This document shows, in pieces, positions 27,492-34,972 of a stretch of DNA of 64,000 nucleotides. The stretch covers positions 1 to 64,000 of the forward strand of contig NZ_JAYGIL010000021.1 in assembly GCF_034931025.1 (NCBI RefSeq), in the 5' to 3' direction. The translations under genes were made by a program, and so were the position numbers. The stretch comes from Arcicella gelida (GTDB lineage Bacteria > Bacteroidota > Bacteroidia > Cytophagales > Spirosomataceae). Numbering within the stretch: position 1 is the first letter of the stretch; each line of letters begins with the position of its first letter. The notes under the pieces were generated by a model. It was not told where the DNA came from and searched no databases. It worked only from the letters and a program-made list of their open reading frames with translations.

Positions 27492-28325
27492 ATGTTTGAA
27501 ATCGCCACATCAATTTTTGAAGACCTCAAAAAGCCTTATGAATTAAGTCAAGAACAGATTGAGTTTTATCAAGAAAACCGCTATCTTAAGCTCAAGAATG
27601 TATTAAATAAGGATGCCATTGAACTATACAATCTCTTAATAAGAGAAAAAGTACAAGAGCTAAATACCATGAATACTCCGCTTGAAGAAAGAGATGTTTA
27701 TAACAAAGCTTTCTTACAAATCATGAATATTTGGACTCAGAGTGCTACCATTAAAGAATTTGTATTCAGTAAAAGAATTGCTAAAATCGCTAGTGATTTA
27801 ATGCAAGTGGATGGTGTTCGACTTTATCATGATCAAGCACTTTTCAAAGAGCCAGGCGGAGGCTTTACTCCTTGGCATGCTGACCAATATTATTGGCCAC
27901 TCGAAAGTGACAAAACAGTTACTGCTTGGATTCCATTACAAGAAACGCCCTTAGAAATGGGTCCACTCGAATTCAGTGCCAAAAGTCATTTAATGCAAGA
28001 AGGAAGAAACCTTAAAATTAGTGATGATAGTGAGGTCGAAATCCAGAAAAGATTAAGACTCGGTGATTTTCTACAAGTAAAAGAAGCATTTGAATTAGGT
28101 GAAGTAAGTTTTCATTCTGGATGGATTTTTCATAGAGCCGGTGCTAATCAAACTGATAAAATGCGACAAGTAATGACGATGATTTACATGGATAAAAATA
28201 TGAGACTTAAACAACCCGAAAATGTAAACCAACAAGCAGATTGGGAAACTTGGTGTCCTGGTGCAAAAATTGGAGAAGTCATTAACTCACCATTGAATCC
28301 TATTATTTACGAAAAAGCATTTTAA
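27492..28325 (+). CDS. Phytanoyl-CoA dioxygenase (PhyH) family protein
   Basis: Fe(II)/2-oxoglutarate-dependent oxygenase of 277 aa, cytosolic. The iron triad is visible: H129 and D131 in PWHADQYYW, and H214 in FHRAGANQ; R225 (KMRQ) is the likely 2-oxoglutarate-binding arginine. Hydroxylation of a small metabolite is expected, but the substrate cannot be read from sequence. It is paired head-to-head with the AraC regulator, a combination that suggests metabolite-controlled expression, and stands alone before a strong terminator. Confidence 0.88.
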   Translation: MFEIATSIFEDLKKPYELSQEQIEFYQENRYLKLKNVLNKDAIELYNLLIREKVQELNTMNTPLEERDVYNKAFLQIMNIWTQSATIKEFVFSKRIAKIASDLMQVDGVRLYHDQALFKEPGGGFTPWHADQYYWPLESDKTVTAWIPLQETPLEMGPLEFSAKSHLMQEGRNLKISDDSEVEIQKRLRLGDFLQVKEAFELGEVSFHSGWIFHRAGANQTDKMRQVMTMIYMDKNMRLKQPENVNQQADWETWCPGAKIGEVINSPLNPIIYEKAF

Positions 28326-28348
28326 TACTATCAATATTAAAAGTCAAA

Positions 28349-28388
28349 AAAAATCCCCACAGCATGTAAAACACTGTGAGGATTTTTT
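28349..28388. terminator. Bidirectional terminator PhyH / rnpB
   Basis: Stem AATCCCCACAG / CTGTGAGGATT (one bulge) with a T-run on each side: it ends the PhyH transcript on plus, and the RNase P RNA on minus, whose 3' end lies just beyond. Confidence 0.8.
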
Positions 28389-28392
28389 AAAA

Positions 28393-28785
28393 ACATTCTA
28401 TAAGCCGGATTCTGTCGATTGAATTTTTCTTTGCAGAAATTTCCAAAAGTCTTATCATTTATCTCGAATAGTAGTCACCTACTACCTCTATCAACCTACC
28501 CACTGACACGAACGAGCCGCCCTTTACTTTGTTGTTGCCAACGCCGCTTGCCAGCCTATTTGGTCTTTCAACTCATGAGGTTTACCGATGCCTCGTTTGT
28601 CACCAACCGAGCGGTAGTCTCTTACACTACCTTTTCACCCTTACCCTTTCAGGCGGTAATTTTCTGTGGCACTTGCTGTTACGGTTTCGTCTCCAAAAAC
28701 GTACCTTCCCGTTAGGAAGCATGATGCTCTGTGTTGTCCAGACTTTCCTCCCCTGCTTTAACAAAGGCGATAAGACGAATGCTTT
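28393..28785 (-). ncRNA. rnpB: RNase P RNA, bacterial type A
   Basis: Catalytic RNA that removes 5' leaders of tRNA precursors. On the minus strand the conserved P4 5' half appears as GGGGAGGAAAGTCTGGAC (near 28752-28735), and the conserved 3' element as ACAGAATCCGGCTTATAG (near 28416-28399). About 390 nt in length, normal for the family. The 5' boundary is set by P1, where 5' CATTC pairs with 3' GAATG, and by the TAACTTTG promoter box ending at 28792. Both ends are predicted to within a few bases. Confidence 0.93.
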
Positions 28786-28791
28786 CTGCCA

Positions 28792-28799
28792 CAAAGTTA
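28792..28799 (-). promoter_or_regulatory. -7 box of rnpB
   Basis: TAACTTTG on the minus strand, exact fit to TAnnTTTG, six to seven bases before the predicted RNA 5' end. A TTTG lies 14 bp upstream, closer than the usual spacing. The box falls within the last ~10 bp around the DUF4403 stop (28811), so the two genes are nearly abutting. Confidence 0.6.
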
Positions 28800-28810
28800 G
28801 CTTTTAGTTT

Positions 28811-30220
28811 TTACAAACCATCTACTTTTATATCTAACTTTCCATTTGCATTGATTACCGCAATGATAGAATTCGGTGTTAGATATACTTTATCAGGCGT
28901 TAATTCACTAATATTTCCATTCAAAGTAATGCCTTTTGCTACTTTATTATTAGTTAAGTTCGCTTGCATTTGCTTTTTCATCTCATCAATTTGACCACCG
29001 ATTTTAAATGTCAGAGCGTCTTTCATATTCTTGGCAAACTTTCCTTGAAAAAACCAATTGGCTGTACTTACCAATAAATTCTTCGTTTTTAAATCATAAT
29101 CAAAATTCTCCAAATAAACCGATTTCGTTGCTGGGTCGTAAGCTGGAACACCTTTGTAATAAATGCTACCGTTGATACTTCCTTTCAAACCCGCTTTGAT
29201 AACCATTTTATCTTGGTCTCCATAAATATCAATTTCAGTTACTCCTACATTATACTTTCCTTCTTTGAAAGAAAAATTTTGTCCAATTAAAGTATCTGCC
29301 GTCAACTTTGCTGCTTCACGTAATGGAATTTCAGCAATGATTCCCACTTTGAAATCATCTGCAATTTGATTAACCAATTTTAAATCAGGAACTGTATTTA
29401 CTGCTTGGAAAGTAGGTTTTGTACCTGTTATCGTTTCGGTATAAGCCTGAATTCCAATCGTTGCTTTTACTTTGTTGTTTACCGTAGTAAGCGGAGTCAT
29501 TTGTAAACCAACTGGTGTTACTTTCAGCCAAGTACGATATTTTTCAGAAAGTAAATATGGTTGCATGGCTGTATTCCAAGCTTGTAACACATATTTTTTA
29601 ATTTCTACATTTTTCTTTACTGCATCATCCACTGATTTCAACAAGGTTGCTTGTTGCGAATTCAAGGCTCTTTCTACCAAACCTGTTACTGGTATTTCAT
29701 AACCTCCTAAACGCAAAGTTGGTTTTTTTATCCATTCATAACCCATCGGAAAGCTTTGTACTGTTGCTGTCCAGTTGGGAGAAATAGAGAATTTTGTTCC
29801 AAATTTCAAGTTGAAATCAAATTGTAATTCTTGCGGTGGAATAGAAATTCCCATTACTTTATAGCCTGCTCTTACCCATACTTTTAGTGGTACACTAAAT
29901 AAAAAGGCTTCGTCTTTGGTGGTTACTGTAATGTTATCTCGCTTGTTTACTTTACACATGAAGTTATCAAAATTGTTATCATCCATGCTATTGTCTTCAT
30001 AAATCAAGTCTTTGATATTGGCATTGATTTGTCTTTCTACATCGCCCATGGTAATTTCAAAAGGGATTCCAATCGTCGAAAGACTTTTCTCTACTTGTTT
30101 TCCATTATACATATACGATTCTTTGGGTGCTTCAGGATTAGCTGTAGCATTTGTATTTTTTGAACCAGCACAGCCTTGAAGCAAAATGATAGCGACTAAG
30201 GCAAAAAGGATTTTTTTCAT
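28811..30220 (-). CDS. DUF4403 family lipoprotein
   Basis: A 469-aa exported lipoprotein: signal with lipobox LLQGC (Cys17), then a long beta-rich body of the DUF4403 type, with segments such as SLSTIGIPFEITMGDVERQIN and the repeated duplicated barrel-like pattern. The family is thought to include lipid- or hydrophobic-ligand-binding (tubular, TULIP-like) proteins, but no ligand is known. It is placed in the periplasm or on the outer-membrane inner leaflet. Its stop is 12 bp from the rnpB -7 box, and its start is 136 bp from the DUF2027 stop. Confidence 0.85.
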   Translation of the reverse strand: MKKILFALVAIILLQGCAGSKNTNATANPEAPKESYMYNGKQVEKSLSTIGIPFEITMGDVERQINANIKDLIYEDNSMDDNNFDNFMCKVNKRDNITVTTKDEAFLFSVPLKVWVRAGYKVMGISIPPQELQFDFNLKFGTKFSISPNWTATVQSFPMGYEWIKKPTLRLGGYEIPVTGLVERALNSQQATLLKSVDDAVKKNVEIKKYVLQAWNTAMQPYLLSEKYRTWLKVTPVGLQMTPLTTVNNKVKATIGIQAYTETITGTKPTFQAVNTVPDLKLVNQIADDFKVGIIAEIPLREAAKLTADTLIGQNFSFKEGKYNVGVTEIDIYGDQDKMVIKAGLKGSINGSIYYKGVPAYDPATKSVYLENFDYDLKTKNLLVSTANWFFQGKFAKNMKDALTFKIGGQIDEMKKQMQANLTNNKVAKGITLNGNISELTPDKVYLTPNSIIAVINANGKLDIKVDGL

Positions 30221-30302
30221 TTATGTTTAAAACAATTGTTAAAAGATGACTTTTTATAAGCGAATTTTGTTGAACAATTAATTACTGTAAATTTTAAAAC
30301 GA

Positions 30303-30344
30303 TTTTTCATTAGGGCTGGACTTAAGTCCAGCCCTAATGAAAAA
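30303..30344. repeat. Perfect 42-bp palindrome
   Basis: Arms 30303-30323 and 30324-30344 are exact reverse complements (21 nt, no loop), with a GGGCTGGACTT/AAGTCCAGCCC core. It starts with T-runs and ends with A-runs on both strands, the reverse of an intrinsic terminator. It lies between the DUF2027 and DUF4403 genes, both minus strand. Confidence 0.92.
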
Positions 30345-30356
30345 TAAAGATTATCT

Positions 30357-31349
30357 CTATTTAATCTTCACATTAGTAGCTCCATAACCAAACTTTTCTT
30401 TCTGAGCATCTTCAAAGTATTTTACATTTTTATGTCCCGAAAGTTTTTTGTGAATGGCATCTCTAAGTACTCCGTTTCCAACGCCATGAATAAAAGTAAT
30501 TTCATCCATTCCGTTGGCGATGGCTGCTTCAAACTGTTTATCGAAAGTAGCCATTTGTAAAGCTAACATTTCACGATTTGACATCGCCCATGAATCAGCA
30601 GATAATTTTTCGATATGTAAATCAACATTAAGAGCAGGTTTAGCTGGTAATGTTGCCAATGGTTCTGGCACTTGTTTTTCAAACATTTGTTCCTTCAACT
30701 TCTCAACATCAATTTTTGTTGGAACAGGATTTACTGCATCTTCCGAATCCAATTGAAACAAATGTGCATCTTGATTAAGAATAGGAGCTTTTTGTTTACT
30801 CTTGAAAAAAGTATTTACTCTAAATTTCAAACGTCTTAACAAAGGTTCTGGCAATTTCATAAACGCCAAACGATAGAAAAACGCTTGAAACACAAATGTT
30901 CCCCATTCTTCAAAATCCTTTACCAAAACGTTTTGTACTTTGATAGAAGTTTTTGGCTTTAATGTTCCTGCTGCCAAACCTTTATGATGTGGATCTGAAC
31001 CCACAGAAAGCATAAAAGGTAATTCCCAATCAGTATTGTTGATAAGGTGTTGCGATAGTTCACGGTCATTTACAGGCACAAAAGCCATGTAAATCCCTTT
31101 ATTTGCTAAAATTTCTGGCGTAACTGGTAAGCGTCGGTCGATATTAGCCTGTGGTTCAAATGAACGAGAAGGGGCAAGAGGTTTAAATGTTTTTTGTTCT
31201 AATTCATCAATAATTACGGCGTCTGAACGCTTTACAGGAATTGTAAAACCGTCTTCAATTTCTATTTCAATAATATTATTCGACAAAATCTTGGTAACGA
31301 TTCCTTCTTCTTTCCCACGTAATAGTCTTACTCTATCTCCTATATTCAT
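30357..31349 (-). CDS. DUF2027 and Smr-domain protein
   Basis: A 330-aa cytosolic protein. N-terminal KOW-like/DUF2027 region (MNIGDRVRLLRGKEEGIV), a central DUF2027 beta domain (about 90-190), a proline/alanine linker, and a C-terminal Smr endonuclease-like domain (about 240-330) with FIHGVGNGVLRDAI. Smr domains nick or bind branched nucleic acid and occur in MutS2 and stand-alone forms; the KOW-like start suggests binding to RNA or ribosomes. Substrate unknown. Confidence 0.88.
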   Translation of the reverse strand: MNIGDRVRLLRGKEEGIVTKILSNNIIEIEIEDGFTIPVKRSDAVIIDELEQKTFKPLAPSRSFEPQANIDRRLPVTPEILANKGIYMAFVPVNDRELSQHLINNTDWELPFMLSVGSDPHHKGLAAGTLKPKTSIKVQNVLVKDFEEWGTFVFQAFFYRLAFMKLPEPLLRRLKFRVNTFFKSKQKAPILNQDAHLFQLDSEDAVNPVPTKIDVEKLKEQMFEKQVPEPLATLPAKPALNVDLHIEKLSADSWAMSNREMLALQMATFDKQFEAAIANGMDEITFIHGVGNGVLRDAIHKKLSGHKNVKYFEDAQKEKFGYGATNVKIK

Positions 31350-31460
31350 TTTCTTAATTGTTAATTTGTTCGCAATTTAGGGCTTTGCTGGCGGTTATCG
31401 GTTATTTGTAAACTGTTATCTGGGAAATTTAACTTTAAAAAGCTCAAAGCTTACTGCTAT

Positions 31461-31952
31461 CTAAACGCCACAACATTTTTTATATTTCTTTCCACTTTCA
31501 CAAATACATGGGTCATTTCTACCGATAAGTACTTCTGGCGAAGTATTTTTAGGATTAATAATTCCTTTTACATAAAACCATTTCCCATTTTCTTTCACAA
31601 AAGTGGAATGCTCATGATGAATTGACGTTTGTCCATCAGCGTTCTTGAAATAAGCTTTAAAAGTTACTTCTCCATTTACATCATTCGCCTGTCCGTTTTT
31701 AGTGCTGAGGATTTCTAATTTTTGCCATTGGTTTTCGTTTGCCCAATCTGCTAAATCTTGTTTACTAAACTTAGCACGTTCTGTAAAATATGTACTTGCT
31801 AATAAATAATCAGGTGCAACAGAGGCATAAGCTGAATATCTCGAACGCATCAATGCCTCCGCAGTAAGTGCTTCTTTTTTTCCTAAAATAATAGGTTCAC
31901 AACATTCGCTAAAAGCTAAGTTTGAACCACAATAACATTGAACTGACATCAT
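31461..31952 (-). CDS. YchJ-family SEC-C domain protein
   Basis: A 163-aa protein with SEC-C zinc motifs at both ends: CYCGSNLAFSECC near the N-terminus and CICESGKKYKKCC at the C-terminus, flanking the NTF2-like core (LMRSRYSAYASV, YFKNADGQTSIHHEHSTF). The family is named after E. coli YchJ; its biochemical role is unknown. Two ATGs are adjacent (31952 and 31949) and either could be used. It lies between DUF2027/Smr and DUF2200, all minus strand. Confidence 0.9.
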   Translation of the reverse strand: MMSVQCYCGSNLAFSECCEPIILGKKEALTAEALMRSRYSAYASVAPDYLLASTYFTERAKFSKQDLADWANENQWQKLEILSTKNGQANDVNGEVTFKAYFKNADGQTSIHHEHSTFVKENGKWFYVKGIINPKNTSPEVLIGRNDPCICESGKKYKKCCGV

Positions 31953-32032
31953 AAAAATTGTGAATTGAGAGTGATGAATTGTGAGCAGTCCATCGCTGCT
32001 GTTTAAAATACGATAGCAAAGATTGTTTAAAT

Positions 32033-32404
32033 TTATATGTTGGCAACACGCAAAATCTTCTCCATCTTTTTGCCTTTTGCCAATTCATCTACTAATTTAT
32101 CTAAATACCTTACTTCTTTTGTTAGCTTATTTTCTATTTCTTCAATCCTGTAATCACAAATTACACCTGTAATAAGCGACGCATTGTGATTAAGGTTAGC
32201 TTTCTGAAAAAATGTTTCGAAAGTCACTTTTTCATGAATTAATTCATCTAGCTTTTTATCATCAAAACCAGTCAACCACGTAATTACTTGATGCAATTCC
32301 TCTTTTGTTCTGCCTTTACTTTCCACTTTTTTAACATAGTGTGGATATACCGATGCAAAAGTCATTTTCGCCATTCGCTCGTTGTGTTCGGTTGTTACTT
32401 TCAT
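32033..32404 (-). CDS. DUF2200 family protein
   Basis: A 123-aa basic cytosolic protein matching DUF2200: ERMAKMTFASVYPHYVKKVE, then GRTKEELHQVITWLTGFDD and DYRIEEIENKLTKEVRYLDKLVDEL. The family is small, all-helical and functionally uncharacterised, found scattered in bacteria. It is 81 bp upstream of YchJ on the same strand, so could be co-transcribed. Upstream is the large repeat-bearing intergenic region. Confidence 0.9.
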   Translation of the reverse strand: MKVTTEHNERMAKMTFASVYPHYVKKVESKGRTKEELHQVITWLTGFDDKKLDELIHEKVTFETFFQKANLNHNASLITGVICDYRIEEIENKLTKEVRYLDKLVDELAKGKKMEKILRVANI

Positions 32405-33392
32405 GATAATATTTTAAGGGAAGGAATACTTTGGCTATCCCAAAAATTGGTTAAATATATGGCTTTGACTATCGTTTATGATGTTATAAAATAAACAGAT
32501 TGACCATAAAAATTTGTAGCTCATCAAGCTACCGATTATGACAATAAATTACCCTATTTAGCCTTGAAAAAGGTAACACAAATATAAAAATAATTCTAAG
32601 TTAATACGTTGAGAAAATTCTTCATTCTAGGGCATAAAAAAAGCTTTTAAGATAAAAAAAAAGAATCCTAAAACAGCCGAAATAACAAATAACAATCTAA
32701 CAATCAATTGCTTATATAAAGTATCAGATTATTAAACTAGAATTTTATTTGTTTACAATGGAATTTTGCTTTAAAGCAAAAAAGTTTTGCATACTTACAA
32801 TAGAATTTTGTTTTAAAGCAAAAAAGTTTTGCATGCTTACAATAGAATTTTGTTTTAAAGCAAAAAAGTTTTGCATACTTACAATGAAATTTTGTTTTAA
32901 AGCAAAAAAGTTTTGCATGCTTACAATGGAATTTTGCTTTAAAGCAAAAAAGTTTTGTAAACAAACAAAATTACTCTGTTTGTCGTAAAAATAGCCCTGA
33001 ATGTTTGCTTCAAAGCCATGTCATCAGCCAAAATTAAAGCTTTAACTTTTTTTAAAATTTTGTTGACTAAAAAGAGTGATTTGTTAAGAAAAGTTGGAGA
33101 AAAATAGGCTGAATTGAGTTTATTTAGTGCTATTAAAAATGACTATTGAAGGTTAATTGAAAATTAGGATTATAGAGGGAAGTGTTAAAAAATTTGTGCT
33201 TATTTTTTGAGTTAAACAATAGTATTTCTTCTTAACTCTATAAATTTAATTAAGCTTGATTTTAGGCTTTAAAAATAAATTCTTACTTTAGAGAATTAAG
33301 AATGTAGAGTCAACATCAGATAATAAAGAAATGGTTGACAGAGACCTTGAAATGTTTAAAATTCCATCAATCCAACAAACCAAAATAATCAA
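32405..33392. other. Long divergent intergenic region with a minisatellite
   Basis: 988 bp between DUF2200 (minus) and the small membrane protein (plus). It holds the 42-bp minisatellite at 32741-32972. A minus-strand TATATTTG box (32586-32579) could serve DUF2200. Everything else is AT-rich with no recognised gene. The ORFs at 32737-32988 on both strands are translations of the repeat. Confidence 0.7.
32741..32972. repeat. Minisatellite, five 42-bp units with flanking inverted repeats
   Basis: Five exact-length 42-bp units start at 32753, 32795, 32837, 32879 and 32921. Each contains the palindrome TTTGCTTTAAAGCAAA (or a one-base variant) and two TTTTGC or TTTTGT-type boxes 21 bp apart, giving a half period of 21 bp. 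Unit junctions alternate CATAC/CATGC, which suggests expansion by an 84-bp dimer. The array is bounded by 16-bp inverted repeats (32741-32756 and 32957-32972, one mismatch), an arrangement like a tiny MITE. Confidence 0.93.
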
Positions 33393-33641
33393 ATGAAAGA
33401 AAACAACAAACTCGCTGAATTAACATTAGAAGAATTACTAATCAAACAAAAAAAAGCAAAAGGTGCTGTTATAGGACTAGGCATAGTGATGGCAATGGCT
33501 TTAGCTACCCTTATTTATCTTGCTACAAAAAGTAAAAATTATGCTTTACTTGCTGTTGCTGGTGGTAGTGGGCTAACTCTTTTACCAAGTATTATTGCTC
33601 TAAAGCAAATAGAAACTGAAATAAAATCACGAAAAAACTAA
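33393..33641 (+). CDS. Small membrane protein
   Basis: An 82-aa protein with an N-terminal helical, charged segment (LAELTLEELLIKQKKAKG), two hydrophobic helices (about 25-45 and 50-68) and a charged tail. It resembles short Bacteroidota proteins that automated pipelines call redox-active disulfide protein 2, although no cysteine is present here. It precedes the 200-aa membrane gene by 24 bp; the two probably form an operon. Confidence 0.7.
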   Translation: MKENNKLAELTLEELLIKQKKAKGAVIGLGIVMAMALATLIYLATKSKNYALLAVAGGSGLTLLPSIIALKQIETEIKSRKN

Positions 33642-33665
33642 ACAAACTCCAAACCTATTTAATTA

Positions 33666-34268
33666 ATGAAGTTTTCAGAAAGTTTACAAAAATTGTTACC
33701 ATTTGGTTATCTATTTCTTGTGGTGATGGGCATCTTAAAAGAAAGTGTCTTTTATTACCAAATCGGAATAAATATTTTGAAATACTCTACCATCATGGAT
33801 ATTTTAATTAGTCCGATTGCTACACTTACTGCACATCCAATCATATTAATAGCCGTAATCTTGGTCATTGTTTTTTCTTATGCTTTTCCAGCATCTTTAT
33901 CTAAAAGAAGTCATAAGCAATGGGTTCAAAAAATATTAGGATTAAAAAATAATATTGAATTGAGTGATGAAGTACTTGGAAATCATATTACAAACCTGTT
34001 CATCAAATTTCTTACGATAGGCTTATTGGCATTCTTTGTTGGCATAGGAATTGGCGAAGGGATAGCCTTATCTCAAAGAATAATGACCGACAAACTGAAA
34101 TATAACCAAAAGCTGAATTACAGTAGCGGAGATTCTGAGCAAATTTATCTGATAAGTTCAAACAGTGTCTATTATTTTTATCTTGCAAAAGGCAATAAAG
34201 CTATAAAAATCTCTCCTATCGGAGCAATAAAGAGTATTGAATTTACGAATAACAGAATGTTGCAATGA
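33666..34268 (+). CDS. Hypothetical membrane protein
   Basis: A 200-aa protein with three hydrophobic helices (about 14-32, 58-78 and 112-135) and a C-terminal soluble part (about 145-200) of mainly beta character (QIYLISSNSVYYFYL). No known domain is recognised. It overlaps nothing and is followed by the convergent TRIC channel gene 14 bp away. Only its pairing with the 82-aa membrane gene suggests a role at the inner membrane. Confidence 0.7.
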   Translation: MKFSESLQKLLPFGYLFLVVMGILKESVFYYQIGINILKYSTIMDILISPIATLTAHPIILIAVILVIVFSYAFPASLSKRSHKQWVQKILGLKNNIELSDEVLGNHITNLFIKFLTIGLLAFFVGIGIGEGIALSQRIMTDKLKYNQKLNYSSGDSEQIYLISSNSVYYFYLAKGNKAIKISPIGAIKSIEFTNNRMLQ

Positions 34269-34282
34269 GTTATAAAGCTGTT

Positions 34283-34888
34283 TTAATCAACTCTTGGTAA
34301 AGAAATATTCTTTTTTACAGCTAATAATCTGATCCCGAAGATGATAAGAATCGTTAATAAATCTATTAATTCATTGGGCAAAGCGATTTGTTTCATCAAG
34401 AAATAAAATAATCCACCAATGATACAAGGTGTTGCATAAATAACTTCTTTTCTTAGTAAATACGGTATTTCATTCAACAAAATATCTCGGATTAATCCTC
34501 CAAAACAAGCGGTGATTGTTCCCAAAATAATACAAGCCGACATATCTAATTGGATAGCTAATCCTTCTTGAATTCCTCTTAAAGTAAAGAATCCTAAACC
34601 AAGTGAATCAAAAAGAGTTAGTGTTTTATCTATTTTGTCGATATGATTTTTCAAGAAAATTGTCAGGATAAAAGTACCAATTATCAATAAAATGACTGAA
34701 GAATCTAAAAGCCATCGCACTGGCAAATGACCAATCAATATATCACGAATTGTTCCTCCGCCAATGGAAGTAACAAAGGCGATAACCAATAAACCAAAAA
34801 TATCTAATTGTTTACGAATACCTGCTAAAGTACCTGAGATGGCAAAAGCAATTGTTCCGCCAATATTGATAATTGTAAAAAATTCCAT
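34283..34888 (-). CDS. TRIC-type (YicG family) cation channel
   Basis: A 201-aa inner-membrane protein with about seven helices in two inverted repeats of three plus one. Glycine-rich re-entrant signatures occur twice: SIGGGTIRDILIGHLPVRW (about 42-60) and FGGLIRDILLNEIP (about 127-142). This matches the trimeric intracellular cation channel superfamily, prokaryotic members of which conduct monovalent cations. The hydrolase gene upstream is separated by a terminator, so the channel is expressed on its own. Confidence 0.9.
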   Translation of the reverse strand: MEFFTIINIGGTIAFAISGTLAGIRKQLDIFGLLVIAFVTSIGGGTIRDILIGHLPVRWLLDSSVILLIIGTFILTIFLKNHIDKIDKTLTLFDSLGLGFFTLRGIQEGLAIQLDMSACIILGTITACFGGLIRDILLNEIPYLLRKEVIYATPCIIGGLFYFLMKQIALPNELIDLLTILIIFGIRLLAVKKNISLPRVD

Positions 34889-34906
34889 TTGAATAGCTAT
34901 TTGTAA

Positions 34907-34952
34907 AAAATGACTTGACGATTACTTAGAAAAGTATTCATCAAGTCATTTT
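34907..34952 (-). terminator. Terminator of the secreted hydrolase gene
   Basis: Arms 34907-34918 and 34941-34952 (AAAATGACTTGA/TCAAGTCATTTT) with a 22-nt loop that partly pairs, and T-runs on minus. It lies 21 bp after the hydrolase stop. Confidence 0.75.
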
Positions 34953-34972
34953 AAATATTTTACAAAATTAAT

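Noticed and set aside
28419..28994. Several plus-strand ORFs (98, 92 and 87 aa)
   Set aside because: They cover the antisense strand of RNase P RNA and the end of the DUF4403 gene. The RNA features explain the sequence.
32737..32988. Repeat proteins of 75 and 79 aa on both strands
   Set aside because: Both are translations of the same 42-bp minisatellite. Open frames on both strands over the same DNA indicate non-coding repeats.
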